DNA from: Prunella strophiata
Taxonomy: Eukaryota; Chordata; Aves; Passeriformes; Prunellidae
Assembly (NCBI GenBank): GCA_036583965.1
Contig: JAZBQD010000027.1
Span: 6,342,187-6,406,186, forward strand
Reading direction: 5' to 3'
Length of the DNA stretch: 64,000 nucleotides
This document shows positions 1 to 37,754 of this stretch, piece after piece. Below the pieces are notes generated by a model. It saw only the letters and a program-made list of their open reading frames with translations. It was not told where the DNA came from and did no database searches. Within the stretch, counting starts at the first letter, position 1. The number at the start of each line of letters is the position of its first letter. A program made the position numbers and the translations under genes.

Positions 1-26523
<26,523 letters not shown>

Positions 26524-27965
26524 CTTTTCCTTCTTTGATGTTCTGTTTGTTGCAAACTTTGGTGCAGAAAATTACTGACACTTTAGAATTATTTTTCCTT
26601 TTCTTTCAAGTCAGTGAAAAACCAAATAACTTAAAATTTCAAAGGTGATGCATAAAACATTAATCTAGTGTAATAACATGGCAAAAAATCTCACAAACCA
26701 ACCATAACCCTGAAAAATATTGTTTTTCCAACAGTGGCTTTTTGACACTTACACACACTTACATCTGTGTAATTCAGTTTTTAAATTGTGTGCCTTTTTC
26801 TTGCATTCACAACATTATGTTGTAGCTTGCTTAGTGAAAGGGGAACATTTGAAAAAAAGCCCAAACAGCAAAACTTCAAGATTTCCAGATTTAATCTCAG
26901 TTAGTTGTAAATGTTTGTTTGGATCTGCACTGCTAGCAGCTGAGAAGGAAGCATTGCTTTCTCCCAGTACCTGCTTAGGTGGAATGGTGGGAGAAAATCT
27001 CACAGCAGGGAGGAGCTCTGGATCCTGGGCATGTCTGGTTGTGCACAGAAAGTTTCTCTTTACCAGAAGAGAAGCTATTCTCTTCACATTTTTGCTTCTG
27101 TAAGAACCCTGCTGGTGAAAAGAATGTTCTCCCTTATGCAAGTACCTTGACTTTTTCTTTGGTTTTCCTGTCAAGTCTGCTGCTTGTAGCAGCTGAATTA
27201 ATTTACTGAGGATTGCAGGGGGAAAGGTGGTGATGGCATAAAACTGCACCACTTCTTCTTTGACAATGGGAGGTTCTTAGGAAATGTCTTTTTTCAGAAT
27301 GAGCATGATCTGAAGCTTATGTCAAATTGAAAGCACAAGTCCTTGAAGGTCATTTAGGAAATGGCACCACTGCAGTGGCTGGGAGCAATGCAGGAGTTAC
27401 TGTGACAGTGCAGCCCTTCCTGCAGGGGCTGCTCTCAGGGTTCCCAAGCTGAGATGTCCCTGAGATGTTGCACAAGGCTGATGTTCCCTGTGGGAGGGAG
27501 CAGGGGCTGGAGCAGGCTCCCTCAGCACAAAGGACAGCCCTTTATCCTTCTGTTCTTATTGATCTTTTGGGAGATTTTCTGTGTAAGGGGCTTTGAGAAC
27601 AGAGCAGTGAGCTGGGTCTGCTTCCCAAAGCTGCCATGGAATTCCTGCTTTGCTGGAAGACTGGTGAAGTCAGTGGTACCACAGCTTTGCCTCGTGTTTG
27701 CTGTTCTCCAGGCTAGCTCCATGTCTGTATGCCTCTGGGGTTTTGGGGCACACTTCTACCTCCCTTTTGAAAGAGCTTCTTCCCCATTACCCATTCTGAT
27801 GGGTGGAGATGGGAGGTCTTCTGACAGCCCTTTTTCTCCAATGGAGATGTTTGTCAGGAAGATTCATATCTATGTACCTCACAGTGCATATCCTTTCTAA
27901 GGTGATTGTTCCCAGCAGAAGAGAAAATGGACAGTTTATAGCTCTGCTTTTGCCTCCTCAAAGGA

Positions 27966-27971
27966 AATAAA
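27966..27971 (+). terminator. Candidate poly(A) signal for TTC39A (proximal)
   Basis: First AATAAA downstream of the TTC39A stop, giving a 3' UTR of about 1.45 kb. It is followed by a T-rich stretch, but no strong GT-rich downstream element is obvious. Confidence 0.35.
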
Positions 27972-28245
27972 ATTGTTTTATAACTGTAGATTAATATGCA
28001 AGGAAACAGAACCACAAGTTCCTCAACATGGAGAACTTGCATTGTCTTAAAAATAGATGCCCTTTATAAAAGTCTTTGCAAGATAAAAATCATAGATGAA
28101 GAATGCATTTTTTAAAGTGACTTTCTCAGATAAATTCAGTTCTGATAAATTTCTCAATTCAGTTAAAATTCAGTATAAACAGTTATGCTATTTACATGCT
28201 GCACATCAAAACTTCAGTGTAAAAATTCAGTCATTCTTTGTATAG

Positions 28246-28251
28246 AATAAA
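28246..28251 (+). terminator. Candidate poly(A) signal for TTC39A (middle)
   Basis: An AATAAA followed about 50 bases later by a T/GT-rich stretch (TTGTGTCCTTTTC near 28299-28311). It sits in an AT-rich region that looks like 3' UTR. It is about as likely as the 27966 site. Confidence 0.35.
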
Positions 28252-31200
28252 AAAAGTTTCTTGTTCTACTTCATGCATATAACGCCTCTTCTTCCAGTTG
28301 TGTCCTTTTCAAATATTTTTGCAGCCTTAGCATCTTTTAAGCAAGTAATGCCATGTGAAAATTAGCATAAATTGTACTTTGCAGAAAGTGAACAATCCTT
28401 CTGAGTGTAGATTCATTTCTCATCTTTGAAATTTCACCCACAACTCAGTTTTGCCTGATCTTAGAGAGATCACAAGAGGATGTACTGGGTGATACTCAGC
28501 CAGCTTCCCTGATGCTTTGCAGCAATTGAAAATCCCAAGATTCTCCTAAGGTTTTCATAACTTTCCTAAGATTTTCATCTTTACTCAAACACCAGCACCA
28601 GTCAGACTGTGGACCTCATCTCCACCTTCAGCTGAGTGTTTTGTAATTCACTGTGGTGTTTCATTCTGACTCCTTGGCTCCCAGTTTGCTCCCAAGCCAT
28701 AGCAAATAATCACCTTCCTCATGCAATGAGGATTTATGGACTGTAATAATATGGATTCACTTGAGGAGAAGATGAGTGGAAGGTCTGGTACATTGTCACT
28801 GTGTAAGTTTTTTGATGTGTTACATTTGCAATTGCCCAGCATCACTCTGCTCATCGGTTCCTTCATTTTGGTGCTCCTCCATGGCAGGGATCCAAACTCT
28901 GTGGGGTCAGTCTGGGCTGGAAAGGTTGATGCTGGGACTGGTTTTTCCATTGCTCCTCCAGCAGCTGCTGCATGGTGCCTGGAGCAGCTCTGCAGGACAG
29001 TAAATTGCCTCATCAGTCTGGCCTCTCTAAATGCACTGAATCAGGGGAAGCACAAAGGTGTGAGTTCTCCCCTCTGGGTACTCACTGAGCAGAAAATAGC
29101 AGCTACTGTCATTGAATTGCACATCAGAGACTGAAGCATGGCCCAGGATTCAGGAAATGGAAGTATGAATGCAGATGGACATATAGTCCACACCTCAGCT
29201 GCAGAAGGAGCAGTTCCTTCTGCATTCAAACACTGAACTGTCTGAGCAGTGCTTGAGAAACCCACTCTGTGCACCAGCTTTAGCCAGCAACTGCTGCAGT
29301 CAGCTCTTCCCCATCCTCAGCAAAACCAGAGATGTTACCCAAAGACAAAAATGACTAACTCAGACAGCAGAAAAGTTTCCTGCACTTGGTAGGACCTTTA
29401 TCATAAACCCCACAAACTTTATTTCTTCTTCTATGTATTTTTTTTTTTTAACTAGGAAGTGTTTTCCTACCAGTAACCAGGGAGGGGTAGAAATTCCTAC
29501 TCAGTTTCCTGGATGTCTGCAGCAGCAGCCGTGGTGCCCCATGGGACAATGCTGTCACCTGAAAGTGGTGCTGGCAGGAAGGACAAGGCAGTAAAAGAGG
29601 GGCATCCCTTTCATCCTGAGCTCTGTGATGTGGAATCCCTGTGTGCAAGGTCTCTCAGTGAACTGAGGGAGGAGAGGGGCTGAAGAGGGGCAGCTCCTGC
29701 TGAGGCCTGGTCAGGTGCAACTGCATCAGCTCCTGTGAGTAACACGAGATGAGATACAAACTGCTGGGGAAGGGTGTTGGGCTGGAGCTGAACCTGGACA
29801 CAGCTGTTCTGGATGGTGAGAAGAGAATGTTCTGAAGTGACAACCATGATACAGAACTGCTGTCATCTGGAAACACACATTTAAGATTGCTCAACTCCAC
29901 CTGTGTCATAGGAGCCTGCTTTGCTTGCTGACAGGCAGTTAATTGCCATCCACAGCTCACACGTGCCACCAGGGATGGGTGGTTTAGGGACTGTCCCCTC
30001 CTGACTGTGCCTGGCCTTGGGCTGCTTGCACCTCAAAGCCTGGCTTAGGAAACAGCATTTTATGAAATACAGCAGTGTAGAACAGGATCATATCAAACAT
30101 TTCCTCCCATTTCACACTGGTTTTGGCATTAAATTCTCCATTGAGTGCTTTAGTATTTTTAGTTATCTGTGGCCTGGGTCCAAGACTAAAAGCTCACAGG
30201 CTGACAGCTTGTGTGCCTCTGGCCCAACAAAGGTATTGAGTAATGCTTCTCCATGTGAGACAAAGCTTTCCTACAGGTCAGTCCCAGAATGCAAAAAGCA
30301 CTCCCAGGAGTTTAAATACAACACTCAGCCTCCAGTTCCACCTGCAAGATGCATTTCTTTGCCTTCTCAAGCATAAAAACACAGCAGCAAAGCAAATGTA
30401 TATGAAATGACCAAAACAAGGCATTCAACACTGTTCCCCTCTGGGAGGAAAAGGAGAAGATAAAGAGGTGAGTCATGTTGTTTACTGCTCTACAGGAAAA
30501 TGGGTAATGGTTGGCAACATCACTGATGAATGAGGTTGGGCAACCTGAACAGACTAGAAAAGAACTTGCTTCTTTTCTCATTATGTTCTGCAAATACATT
30601 TTGGTGGCAGGTAATGTGCAAAGCGTGTAGCAGCAAGTGTTTTAATTGAATTATTTGTCATCATAGAATATTTTTAAAAGATGCTATCTAGGTTTGCTTC
30701 AGGTGTTTAAAAAAAAATATCCAAGTACTTTCTTTTAAGGACATGCCCAGTCAATCCCTGTCTCCAAGATTTATGAATAGCAACAGAGCTAATAAATACC
30801 TGCATTGCACTGTGGTAAAGATCTGCATAGTGTTTGCTCAAATTCAATCATGACTCTGTAGAACTGGGCTGTGCTCCATTATCTTCTGTGTTTTTTTTAA
30901 ACCTCAGGACCTACTTATTTTCATTGCTGGCTAAGCATAGGCAAAATGTTTATTTAGAATTATGCATTGCAAGGAAATCTACTTGCTTTCTCTCTCCTTG
31001 GCTATTTTACAGAATACAAAATGGAGCAGTCATAACCCCCTGTGTGCTCTTTTTATGGGCTGATTCAATTTATAAAAAGGCAGAGAAAAGTTTATCTTGT
31101 GTTAGCAAAGTACAGGAGCAGCAGTTTCAGGCCTAGTGGTCCAAAAGTGATGCAGTGATGTGGTGGAAAGAGAAGACAGGCAGAAGCTGCAATGCTTGGG

Positions 31201-31660
31201 ACAGTTTTCCTCTTCCCTGTTCCTTTCAGCCTGCAGCACACAGGGTGTGAAGGTGAGAACATCCTTGGTGCTGGAGCTGTGTGGGATGTTTGTCTGCAGC
31301 CCTGCAGCCCCAGGGCCATGCTTGTGTCACAGGGACAGTCCAGGAGGAGCTGGTGCTTTGTGAAGGTGGTGCTTTCCCTGATGTTCTGGGGAAGGTGCTG
31401 GTGTGAGCTGCCTGCAGCTGCCTCTGCTCTGCAGCTGTGGAGCAGGAACTGTCTCTTAGTGGAGTTTAGTAAATAATTCTGAATTCTGGGCAGTGAAATG
31501 AGGCTGTTAACTCCAGAGGATCCTAGAATTACATGGCTCATGTTCAGTGCCATCTTCACCTGGGTGCAGCACCCAGCACTGCTCTCATCACCACTAAGGT
31601 TGTGCAGCTGCAGAGGTTTTTAGATGCAAACATCAGGGCCAGTTACAGTTTTGATATTTC

Positions 31661-31880
31661 AGTCATAGATACAGTACCAGGTTGGAAGGAAGTCAAGGAT
31701 CATCTGGTCCAACCTTTCTTGCCAAAAGCAGAGGCTAGGAAAGGTGGCCCTGCACCCTGTCCAGCTGAATCTTAAAAGTATCCAGTGCTGAGAGATCTAA
31801 CATTGCCTGGGGAGATTATTCCAATGACTGATGCAATTGTGAAAAATTTGATTTGCCTTTCATTCTTATGGCTTGTGGAT
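31661..31880 (-). mobile_element. CR1 LINE 3'-end fragment (sense on the minus strand)
   Basis: The reverse-complement CR1 end begins with an AGTCATAGATACAGT-like terminus, then 'GATCATCTGGTCCAACCTTT', 'GCACCCTGTCCAGCTGAATC' and 'CTGGGGAGATTATTCCAATG'. This differs in subfamily from the 115-622 copy. Confidence 0.88.
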
Positions 31881-32009
31881 ACCTGAATCAGGTTTCCATT
31901 CTGTGATGCTGGCTGGGCTTGTCACTGATGCAAGTAAATGTTGGTATTTCCAAGGAACAGCAGGAATTCCATGCATAGTATCTTTGCTACAGCTCTGTTG
32001 TCTGGTCTG

Positions 32010-32090
32010 TCACACACACACATACATAAAGAAAAGCATATATAAATATACATAAAACATCTATGTATGTATGTATACTCACACACAGTG
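32010..32090. repeat. CA / TATG microsatellite cluster
   Basis: Short (CA)n run followed by alternating ATA/CATA stretches and a (TATG)n run ending near 32077. A compound, imperfect microsatellite in the intergenic spacer. Confidence 0.8.
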
Positions 32091-33340
32091 GTAACAGGTT
32101 CTGGAACCAAAGCTTTCTGAAAAGTTATCAGAACTGCTTGAGCAATTTATTAAATTCAGGACTTAAAAAAGGCAAGCTACTTTGAAAAGAGAAGAAAGCT
32201 TTGATGATGGCTGAGAAAAATGCAGAGGTTAAAGACCTTTACTAATGGTTTGCAGGAGGATCACACTGCAGGACTGTGCATTCGCAGCCTTCTAGAAGAT
32301 GAAATCCCAATGCAAACAGGCAATCTAGCAAGAGCTCTTCAGTGGGATAACCTCACAAAAATGCACTTTTATGCTCTAGATTAGTTTTCACTCTGGACTA
32401 GCAGAGCTCTGCCTCAGTGGGAGAGTGCCTGGGATGGCTCTGTCCTGCTCAGAAAAGAGTTTTGGAGTGATTCATCCTTTCCCCCCTTGAATTCTTGCCT
32501 TGTCTGCCTCCCTCAATCTGCTTCCCCAGTGTGAATCCTGGATTACACAGGCAGCTCCTGCTAACGTGGCAGAAGTGTGGGCAGAGGCTGAAAAGGTGAA
32601 GTTTGTCTGTCAGGGTGCAGAGAGAACCCTGGCAAAAGGGCAGCCAGGGAGCAGAGGGAGGCTGGGAAAGGGCTCAGTGTGGGCAGCCAGGGCCCATGTA
32701 GTGTGTGGTGAATCCAACATTTACTGCTGTGTGCAGAGCTCTTGAAATGCCTTCTTGGAAAGAAAGAGAACTGTTTGGTAGGGGTTGGTGCTGCAAAGAG
32801 CAGGTTTATGAAGTTTCTGCTGCTTGTTTTCCAGCCAGGAGGGCTGGGGGCTCCCTGTGCATGCTCTGTGTGCCTGGGCCCCTCTTGCTGAGTAAGCAAA
32901 TACCTCGGTGCTGTGGGAGCACAGAAAGGGCTCTGCACAAAGGATTTCTTCATTATTAACTCCTCTCTGCAGCTCTTACTTAGCAAAGTGTCAGAGCAGA
33001 GTGGACGTTGTAATGGATCAGTTGCTAGCATGAAAATACAGTTATTTCTTCTGCTTAAATCAAAAAGATGCTTTAGCAGAGTGCATTTAGACTGTTCTCT
33101 TTATCACAAAGCATTAACTTTGCATTTCATGCCAAGAATTCCAAAGCCCCAGTTTTAAATGCAAGATAATCTGCAAAGGATGGTTAGCATAAATTATATT
33201 CTTCAAAGTTAAATGCTATATAAAAGGAAAAGTTAATCCTTGAAGCTAATTTTTATTCTGGGTATTAAGTCAAGAAGGGTTCTTCTGAACAGATTTTATT
33301 CATGTGTTTTATAGGCTGTCAACTAGAATGTATGTTTTTT

Positions 33341-33346
33341 AATAAA
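33341..33346 (+). terminator. Candidate distal poly(A) signal
   Basis: An AATAAA at the end of an AT-rich stretch, followed within 10-45 bases by GT-rich sequence (TGTGGTATCTG, then TTGTGTTTGT). This is the best-formed downstream element in the spacer. If used by TTC39A, the 3' UTR would be about 6.8 kb; it could instead end a separate transcript. Confidence 0.35.
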
Positions 33347-36001
33347 AATGTGGTATCTGTAACAAATTGTGTTTGTAATCAGCCAGCATTCACATTTTTT
33401 CTGAGTCCTTTTAATCCAGGATTTAACTGCTGAGAGATCCTGCACGTTTAGTTTCAGCCATCTTGTTATTTATTTTACTGGCAGTCTGACTCAAAAGTAT
33501 TTTCATCTTTACCACAATTGCACAAGGACAGGAAATGTCAAAGTCCTGAAACTGTGGCAACTGAAGTAAGTTCAGGTATTTCATAATCCCTCAGCCCAGA
33601 AATCTACCCTTCTGCCACAGGAAAGGGAGACTGTCAGCCTTCCAAACACAGAACTGCTTTCAGCCCTGGGAAGCTGCAATATTTAAACCTTTATGTGGCT
33701 TGTGTTCCTTAGAAAGAAATGCTCTGGGCTGGGTTTGTTTATGTGTGATTCTCCCCCAGACTTACATAATGAACTGGCAACAGGTAATAAGGATTACCAT
33801 CCTTAGATGTAAAATGATTAAAGTGGTAATTCCTGTAGCATGCAAGAATTTTTAAGCATGAAGGTCTGTACAAAACTGAGTGTTCCTCACTTGTCATTAC
33901 ATCTTTGGGTTCAGGTTTGTGGGAGTTTCCCTCTCAGTGCAGGAGACAAAATCCATTTCCTGCTCTAACCTGCAAGTGGAACCCAAACCCATCCTTGCTG
34001 TGCCTCCTGGGTGCAGGTGCTGCCCTCCCTCCCTGCAGTTCCTGTGCAGGGGACAGCAGTGATGTGCTGCCACTGCCCTGGGGCGTGTGGCTGTCACACC
34101 CCCTGTCCCCTGTGCTGCTGAAATGGAGCCTGGTGCTCCCTCAGCCCAGCTGGGTCTGTGCCAGGGCTGCTGTGCCACCTTCCAGCTCGAAGTTACAAAT
34201 GCCATCACTGCACTCAGTGTTTTCATCACACTGCACAGGCTCTATGAAAATCCTTCACAGAAACAGCTCTTGAGGGCTGTCAAGCCCCTCCAAACTCAGC
34301 TACTTGCACACAGTGGCTGTAAGAGGATTTTTTGTTTGCTTTTTCCTTCAAACTGCTTTGCAGGATATTTTTCTATGGGCCTGCCCACCCTGGCATAAAA
34401 AGGATTTTGGGTGAACAGGTCCAGGTGAGTCAGAACCAACTCCTTCCCCTCACTCAGCTGCAGGAGGCTCCAGCTGGGAACAGCTGTGCTGTGCTGGAAT
34501 GTCCTAATGTGCAAGAGTTTGTAATGTGCTGTGTTTGAAGTGCAAGTAATTTGTTAGACACCTCTAAGACACGAGGTAAATATATCTTCATCTTATAGAT
34601 GGCAGAAATAAAACAGATCTGGTTCCACAATTAGCTAAAATTCAGGTTATACATTATTTTGCATTAAATTAAGATCAATTCTTCTTTGCATTTGAATTAG
34701 AAATCACCCAGAACAGTATTGTACCTAAAAAATTGAAAAATATTTTGATTTATTTGTTATATTTACATATTTGTCTTTAAGCTAAAATTTGAACTTTTTT
34801 GGAATGGTCTTGTGTCATCAGCTCCAGTTTTAGCCCTTCACATCTTTTTGCTATTTAACAAGTATTTTAATAAAAGTAATTTCTTCCCTTAGCCCAGTCA
34901 GTATCAGTGTTAAAAGTTCAGCTGCTCAGGTGTCAGCTGCCTAGGAAAGCATTCAGCTCAGTAACCCATCACTTCCTACTTATTTTAAATCTTTCTTAAT
35001 TAAGTCTTGTAATAAATAAAGATTAATACCACCATGACAACACTGTTTTTTTCAAATTGTTCATTTGCCAGTTTTAACAAGATAAAGAAATGAATACTTA
35101 ATGTGGACATTGTTTTACCAAAAAAAAAAAAAAGAACCCAACCCCTGAAACAAACAGACAAAAAGGAGGACACAAAGGAACACACATGGAATGATGAAAA
35201 GGAACAATGATATTGCACAACTTCAGGTCTCTCTTCCCAGATTTGGATCCATGTAATTAGGTATGTATGAATTCAGCAAAACGTTGTGTCCAGATAAATG
35301 TGTGGCCATTTGAGTGAATCTAGAACTGCAGAGTGTTTCAGTTCCTTTTGACTGCTCCTTGGAGCTCTTCTCTAAGGAAGCAGGGTGCTGTCAGCTGCAG
35401 GAATAACAAACAAATGTTGACTCTCCATTGTGCTGACCAGTTATCCATAACCCACAGAACTACAATTCTCCTCTACTGTAAATGCATCAAGTCCTCCAAG
35501 GACCTGGGTCTTTAAACACAACTTGTTGTATCAAGAACTCAAACTACACCTGAAACACCATCAAAGAATATCCCCCAAATTGCTGTGGTTAACTTGAGAT
35601 TGTGTTTCATTTCATGAGACCAGGGCTTCTCACTGTGTCAGGGTGGCACTGAATGCACAGAAGTCACAGCAGGTACATTAAGGGAGTGGGGCAGAAGAAA
35701 AAAGGAGAAAATCATGCTAAGTGGGAAAAGGTCTTTACAGCTACAATCTTTGCTGGAGCCTCTCTTAACAAGCACATACTGTTTGCTACAGAAATCAGGG
35801 AATTGTGTCAATCTGGCTATAGCAAGACTGTTTGCCCCTCTACTGCTACCCTGACACTCTGTGTTTATATAAACTTTGCATTTATGTGCAGAACAAAGTC
35901 TATTTTTCTCCTCTCTGCATTCATTCCTTTTTGGTGGACTTATGTGCCAGCCAGCAGGGCTCAAGAGATACATTTAATACAGGAGACTGAGATACAGTAT
36001 G

Positions 36002-36007
36002 TTTATT
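36002..36007 (-). terminator. RNF11: Candidate poly(A) signal for RNF11
   Basis: AATAAA on the minus strand, followed downstream by TGT/CT-rich sequence (TACTGTATCTCAGTCTCCTG). Alternative minus-strand signals lie at 36173-36178 and, very close to the stop, at 36914-36923. Confidence 0.35.
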
Positions 36008-36534
36008 CTTAACTTCTGATAACCTAAGAACTACAAGAACGAGAGATGCAGTATCCATTTGCTATTATCCAAAACAACCATCTTTAGGGAGAAAAAAAAT
36101 AGAATAAGTGATCAATTCTAACACTAGATTAGTTCCAAATATTTTTTTTTCTCAGTTATGGCAGCTTAACTATTTATTGTTCATCCGGCCCACTTTTAAT
36201 CTGATCAAGTTAAAGGTCACATATTAAAGTTTAACGACTGTTATGTCATCAAAACTGAAGGAAGTTATAAAAAAAAAAAAACCCATGAAACCCCAGTTTC
36301 ACTGCAGGACTTGTGTCATATCTTCATAATCTGCATCACTTGTAGAAAAGGGATAATGCATCTCAGTTTGCTTATAAGCTAGGAGATCACTTTGAAGTCT
36401 GCATATTCCTAACTGCAAACAAAATATAGCACTTTTAACAGGTTATAAATAAACTGGTTTTCAAGCATAGAGCCAGCCCAACAATAACAATACACTATTA
36501 AAAAGACCTAAGGCAATGAATTCCATCTCCAATG

Positions 36535-36563
36535 GAAAAAAAAGAAAAAGAAAAAGAAAAAGA
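36535..36563. repeat. (AAAAAG)n tract
   Basis: An A8 run followed by three to four GAAAAA units on the plus strand; it would be a CTTTTT repeat in the RNF11 3' UTR transcript. Confidence 0.9.
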
Positions 36564-37046
36564 ACTGTGCAAACAAGCTTAAAACTATTTCTTTGTGCCA
36601 GTGTTATAAAATGTAGATTTCAATAAAGCCTTGACCCAAATGCCAGGACTTGTGAAAAGAATCAGAACAAAACTGGTTACTTTATTTAGGAAAAAAATAC
36701 TCTTATCTTGCTGCTAATAAAATTGGATACACGCGGTTTAAACATTTACAGTTGCTGTAACACTTTACACAATTCCTATATATGGGTGTAAGAACAAACA
36801 TTAAAAGACAATGGTGGGTCAAGGCTTTACATTAGAAATAACAACCTACTTTTCTATAGTCTCTAAAATACTATGTTTTCCAATATTTGCAGCCATTCAG
36901 GAATATTTTTTCATTTATTTATTAGGAAATGTATACTTTGTGCATGATCTTAATTCCTAATTCCTGGCTCTTTGGGCTGAATGACAAAAGGATCAAACCC
37001 ATTGAAGTGGATGGTCTCCTCGAAGGTTCAGTAGAGAAACCCTGGC

Positions 37047-37218
37047 TCAGTTAGTCTCATATGATGAAAGCAGTGCTGCATCCACTGGCTCCATGCAGGA
37101 TGGACAGGTAAAGGATCTCATCAACCAGTCATCTATACAGTCCAGGTGGTAAATGTGCATGCACGGCAGAAATCGGATAGGGTCCCCATAAACAAAGTCC
37201 ATCATACAAATGACACAT
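37047..37218 (-). CDS. RNF11: RNF11 exon 3 (RING-H2 domain, stop codon)
   Basis: The acceptor AG (minus strand) is at 37219-37220 behind a T/C-rich tract. The exon begins with the last base of the Glu98 codon and ends with TGA at 37047-37049. It encodes residues 99-154. The ligands follow C-x2-C-x14-C-x-H-x2-H-x2-C-x10-C-x2-C, starting CVICMMDF and ending CPSC, so the RING is intact. Thr135 in 'LMRSFT', reported as an AKT phosphorylation site, is present. Confidence 0.97.
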
Positions 37219-37754
37219 CTGGAGGGGGAAAAAGAAAATATTAAGCTTGCTGTTGCCAACCTGGAAATTAAAAACAGTGTAATACCTATTCCTGGATGCT
37301 TTTAGTATGTGTAGATACTGTGAGGAGTAAGATAAAGGAAAGAGCCTCAGATGCATGGATTGGTTTGGATTAAAGGGACCTTGGAGCCCATGGAGCTCCA
37401 ACCCCCTGCCCTCAGCAGGGATGCTACTCACTACATCAGCCTTCTGCAGGACTTTATTTAAAATAAAAAAGAAGCTACATTAAATCACAGTCCCTGAAAA
37501 TAAGGCAAACCAGGATGACAAGATCAGTTTCCCAGGGTAGCATCCCAAAGCAAGGCAACAGCCACACCCCTTCATCAGACTCACTCTCGGATCTTCTTCT
37601 CGGAGCCGTCCCTGCCGGGGTCGTAGACTCCTTTGGGCAGGTGCTGGATGAGGCCGATGCGCTGCGCGATCCGGATCTGCTCCTCCTCCGTCAGCTGCGT
37701 GGCCAGGCGCGTCTGGCTCGGCGTGGGGTGATACACAGGAACGGGCACCTGCTC
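37047..37754 (-). CDS. RNF11: RNF11, RING finger protein 11 (exons 2 and 3; exon 1 outside the window)
   Basis: Two exons on the minus strand encode residues 42-154 of the 154-residue protein, with no frame break. RNF11 is a small RING-H2 E3 ligase or adaptor at endosomes. It works with A20, ITCH and TAX1BP1 in the ubiquitin-editing complex that dampens NF-kB signalling, and it binds NEDD4-type ligases through a PPxY motif. Visible here are the 'EQVPVPVYHPTPSQTRLATQ' region, the LTEEEQIRIAQRIGLIQ helix and a complete C3H2C3 RING ending in SSYETN. The N-terminal lipidation site and the PPxY motif belong to exon 1, which I could not find between 37755 and 64000. The intron shows that this is the parental gene and not a retrocopy. 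It is convergent with TTC39A, as in human. Confidence 0.97.
37219..37584 (-). other. RNF11 intron 2
   Basis: A 366-bp GT-AG intron. About a quarter of it is a CR1 LINE fragment (37353-37450) lying in the same sense as RNF11. Confidence 0.9.
37353..37450 (-). mobile_element. CR1 fragment in RNF11 intron 2
   Basis: 'TGGTTTGGATTAAAGGGACC' followed by a degenerate CATGGAGCTCCAACCCCCTGCC and a CAGCAGGGATGCTACTCAC stretch. This is the reverse complement of a CR1 3' end. Confidence 0.75.
37585..37754 (-). CDS. RNF11: RNF11 exon 2
   Basis: The acceptor TTGCAG (minus strand) ends at 37755 and the donor GTGAGT starts at 37584. The 170 bases encode residues 42-98, from EQVPVPVYHPTPSQTRLATQ to DGSEKKIRE, with the last codon split to exon 3. 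It is more GC- and CpG-rich than its surroundings (for example around 37600-37700). The N-terminal part carries no zinc ligands; it is the linker and helix before the RING. Confidence 0.96.

Larger units (their letters stand above)
26524..36001 (+). other. TTC39A 3' UTR and convergent intergenic spacer
   Basis: No gene is recognised in these 9.5 kb. The first part must contain the TTC39A 3' UTR, but its end is not fixed: the first canonical AATAAA after the stop is at 27966, with further candidates at 28246 and 33341. A CR1 fragment (31661-31880) and a CA/TATG microsatellite cluster (32010-32090) lie inside. Open frames of up to about 155 codons here have no family resemblance and overlap on both strands, as expected by chance. 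Confidence 0.6.
36002..37046 (-). other. RNF11: Probable RNF11 3' UTR
   Basis: AT-rich sequence directly downstream of the RNF11 stop on the minus strand, without open frames of interest. It contains an (AAAAAG)n tract (36535-36563 on the plus strand) and several AATAAA signals in minus orientation. The end is placed at the signal at 36002-36007, but this is a guess from sequence only; the true 3' UTR could be longer or shorter. Confidence 0.45.

Noticed and set aside
27454..27900. 148-codon plus-strand frame after TTC39A
   Set aside because: It lies in the presumed 3' UTR and the translation has no known pattern.
31092..31559. 155-codon minus-strand frame near a possible GC-richer gene fragment
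   Set aside because: No motif, and the sequence runs into a CR1 copy just downstream. No support as a gene.
32561..33031. 156-codon minus-strand frame in the intergenic spacer
   Set aside because: Proline/serine-rich translation without family resemblance, and overlapping plus-strand frames of similar size. Chance.
36622..36627. AATAAA on the plus strand inside the RNF11 3' region
   Set aside because: It would require TTC39A transcription to run about 10 kb past its stop into RNF11. Nearer signals are more plausible.
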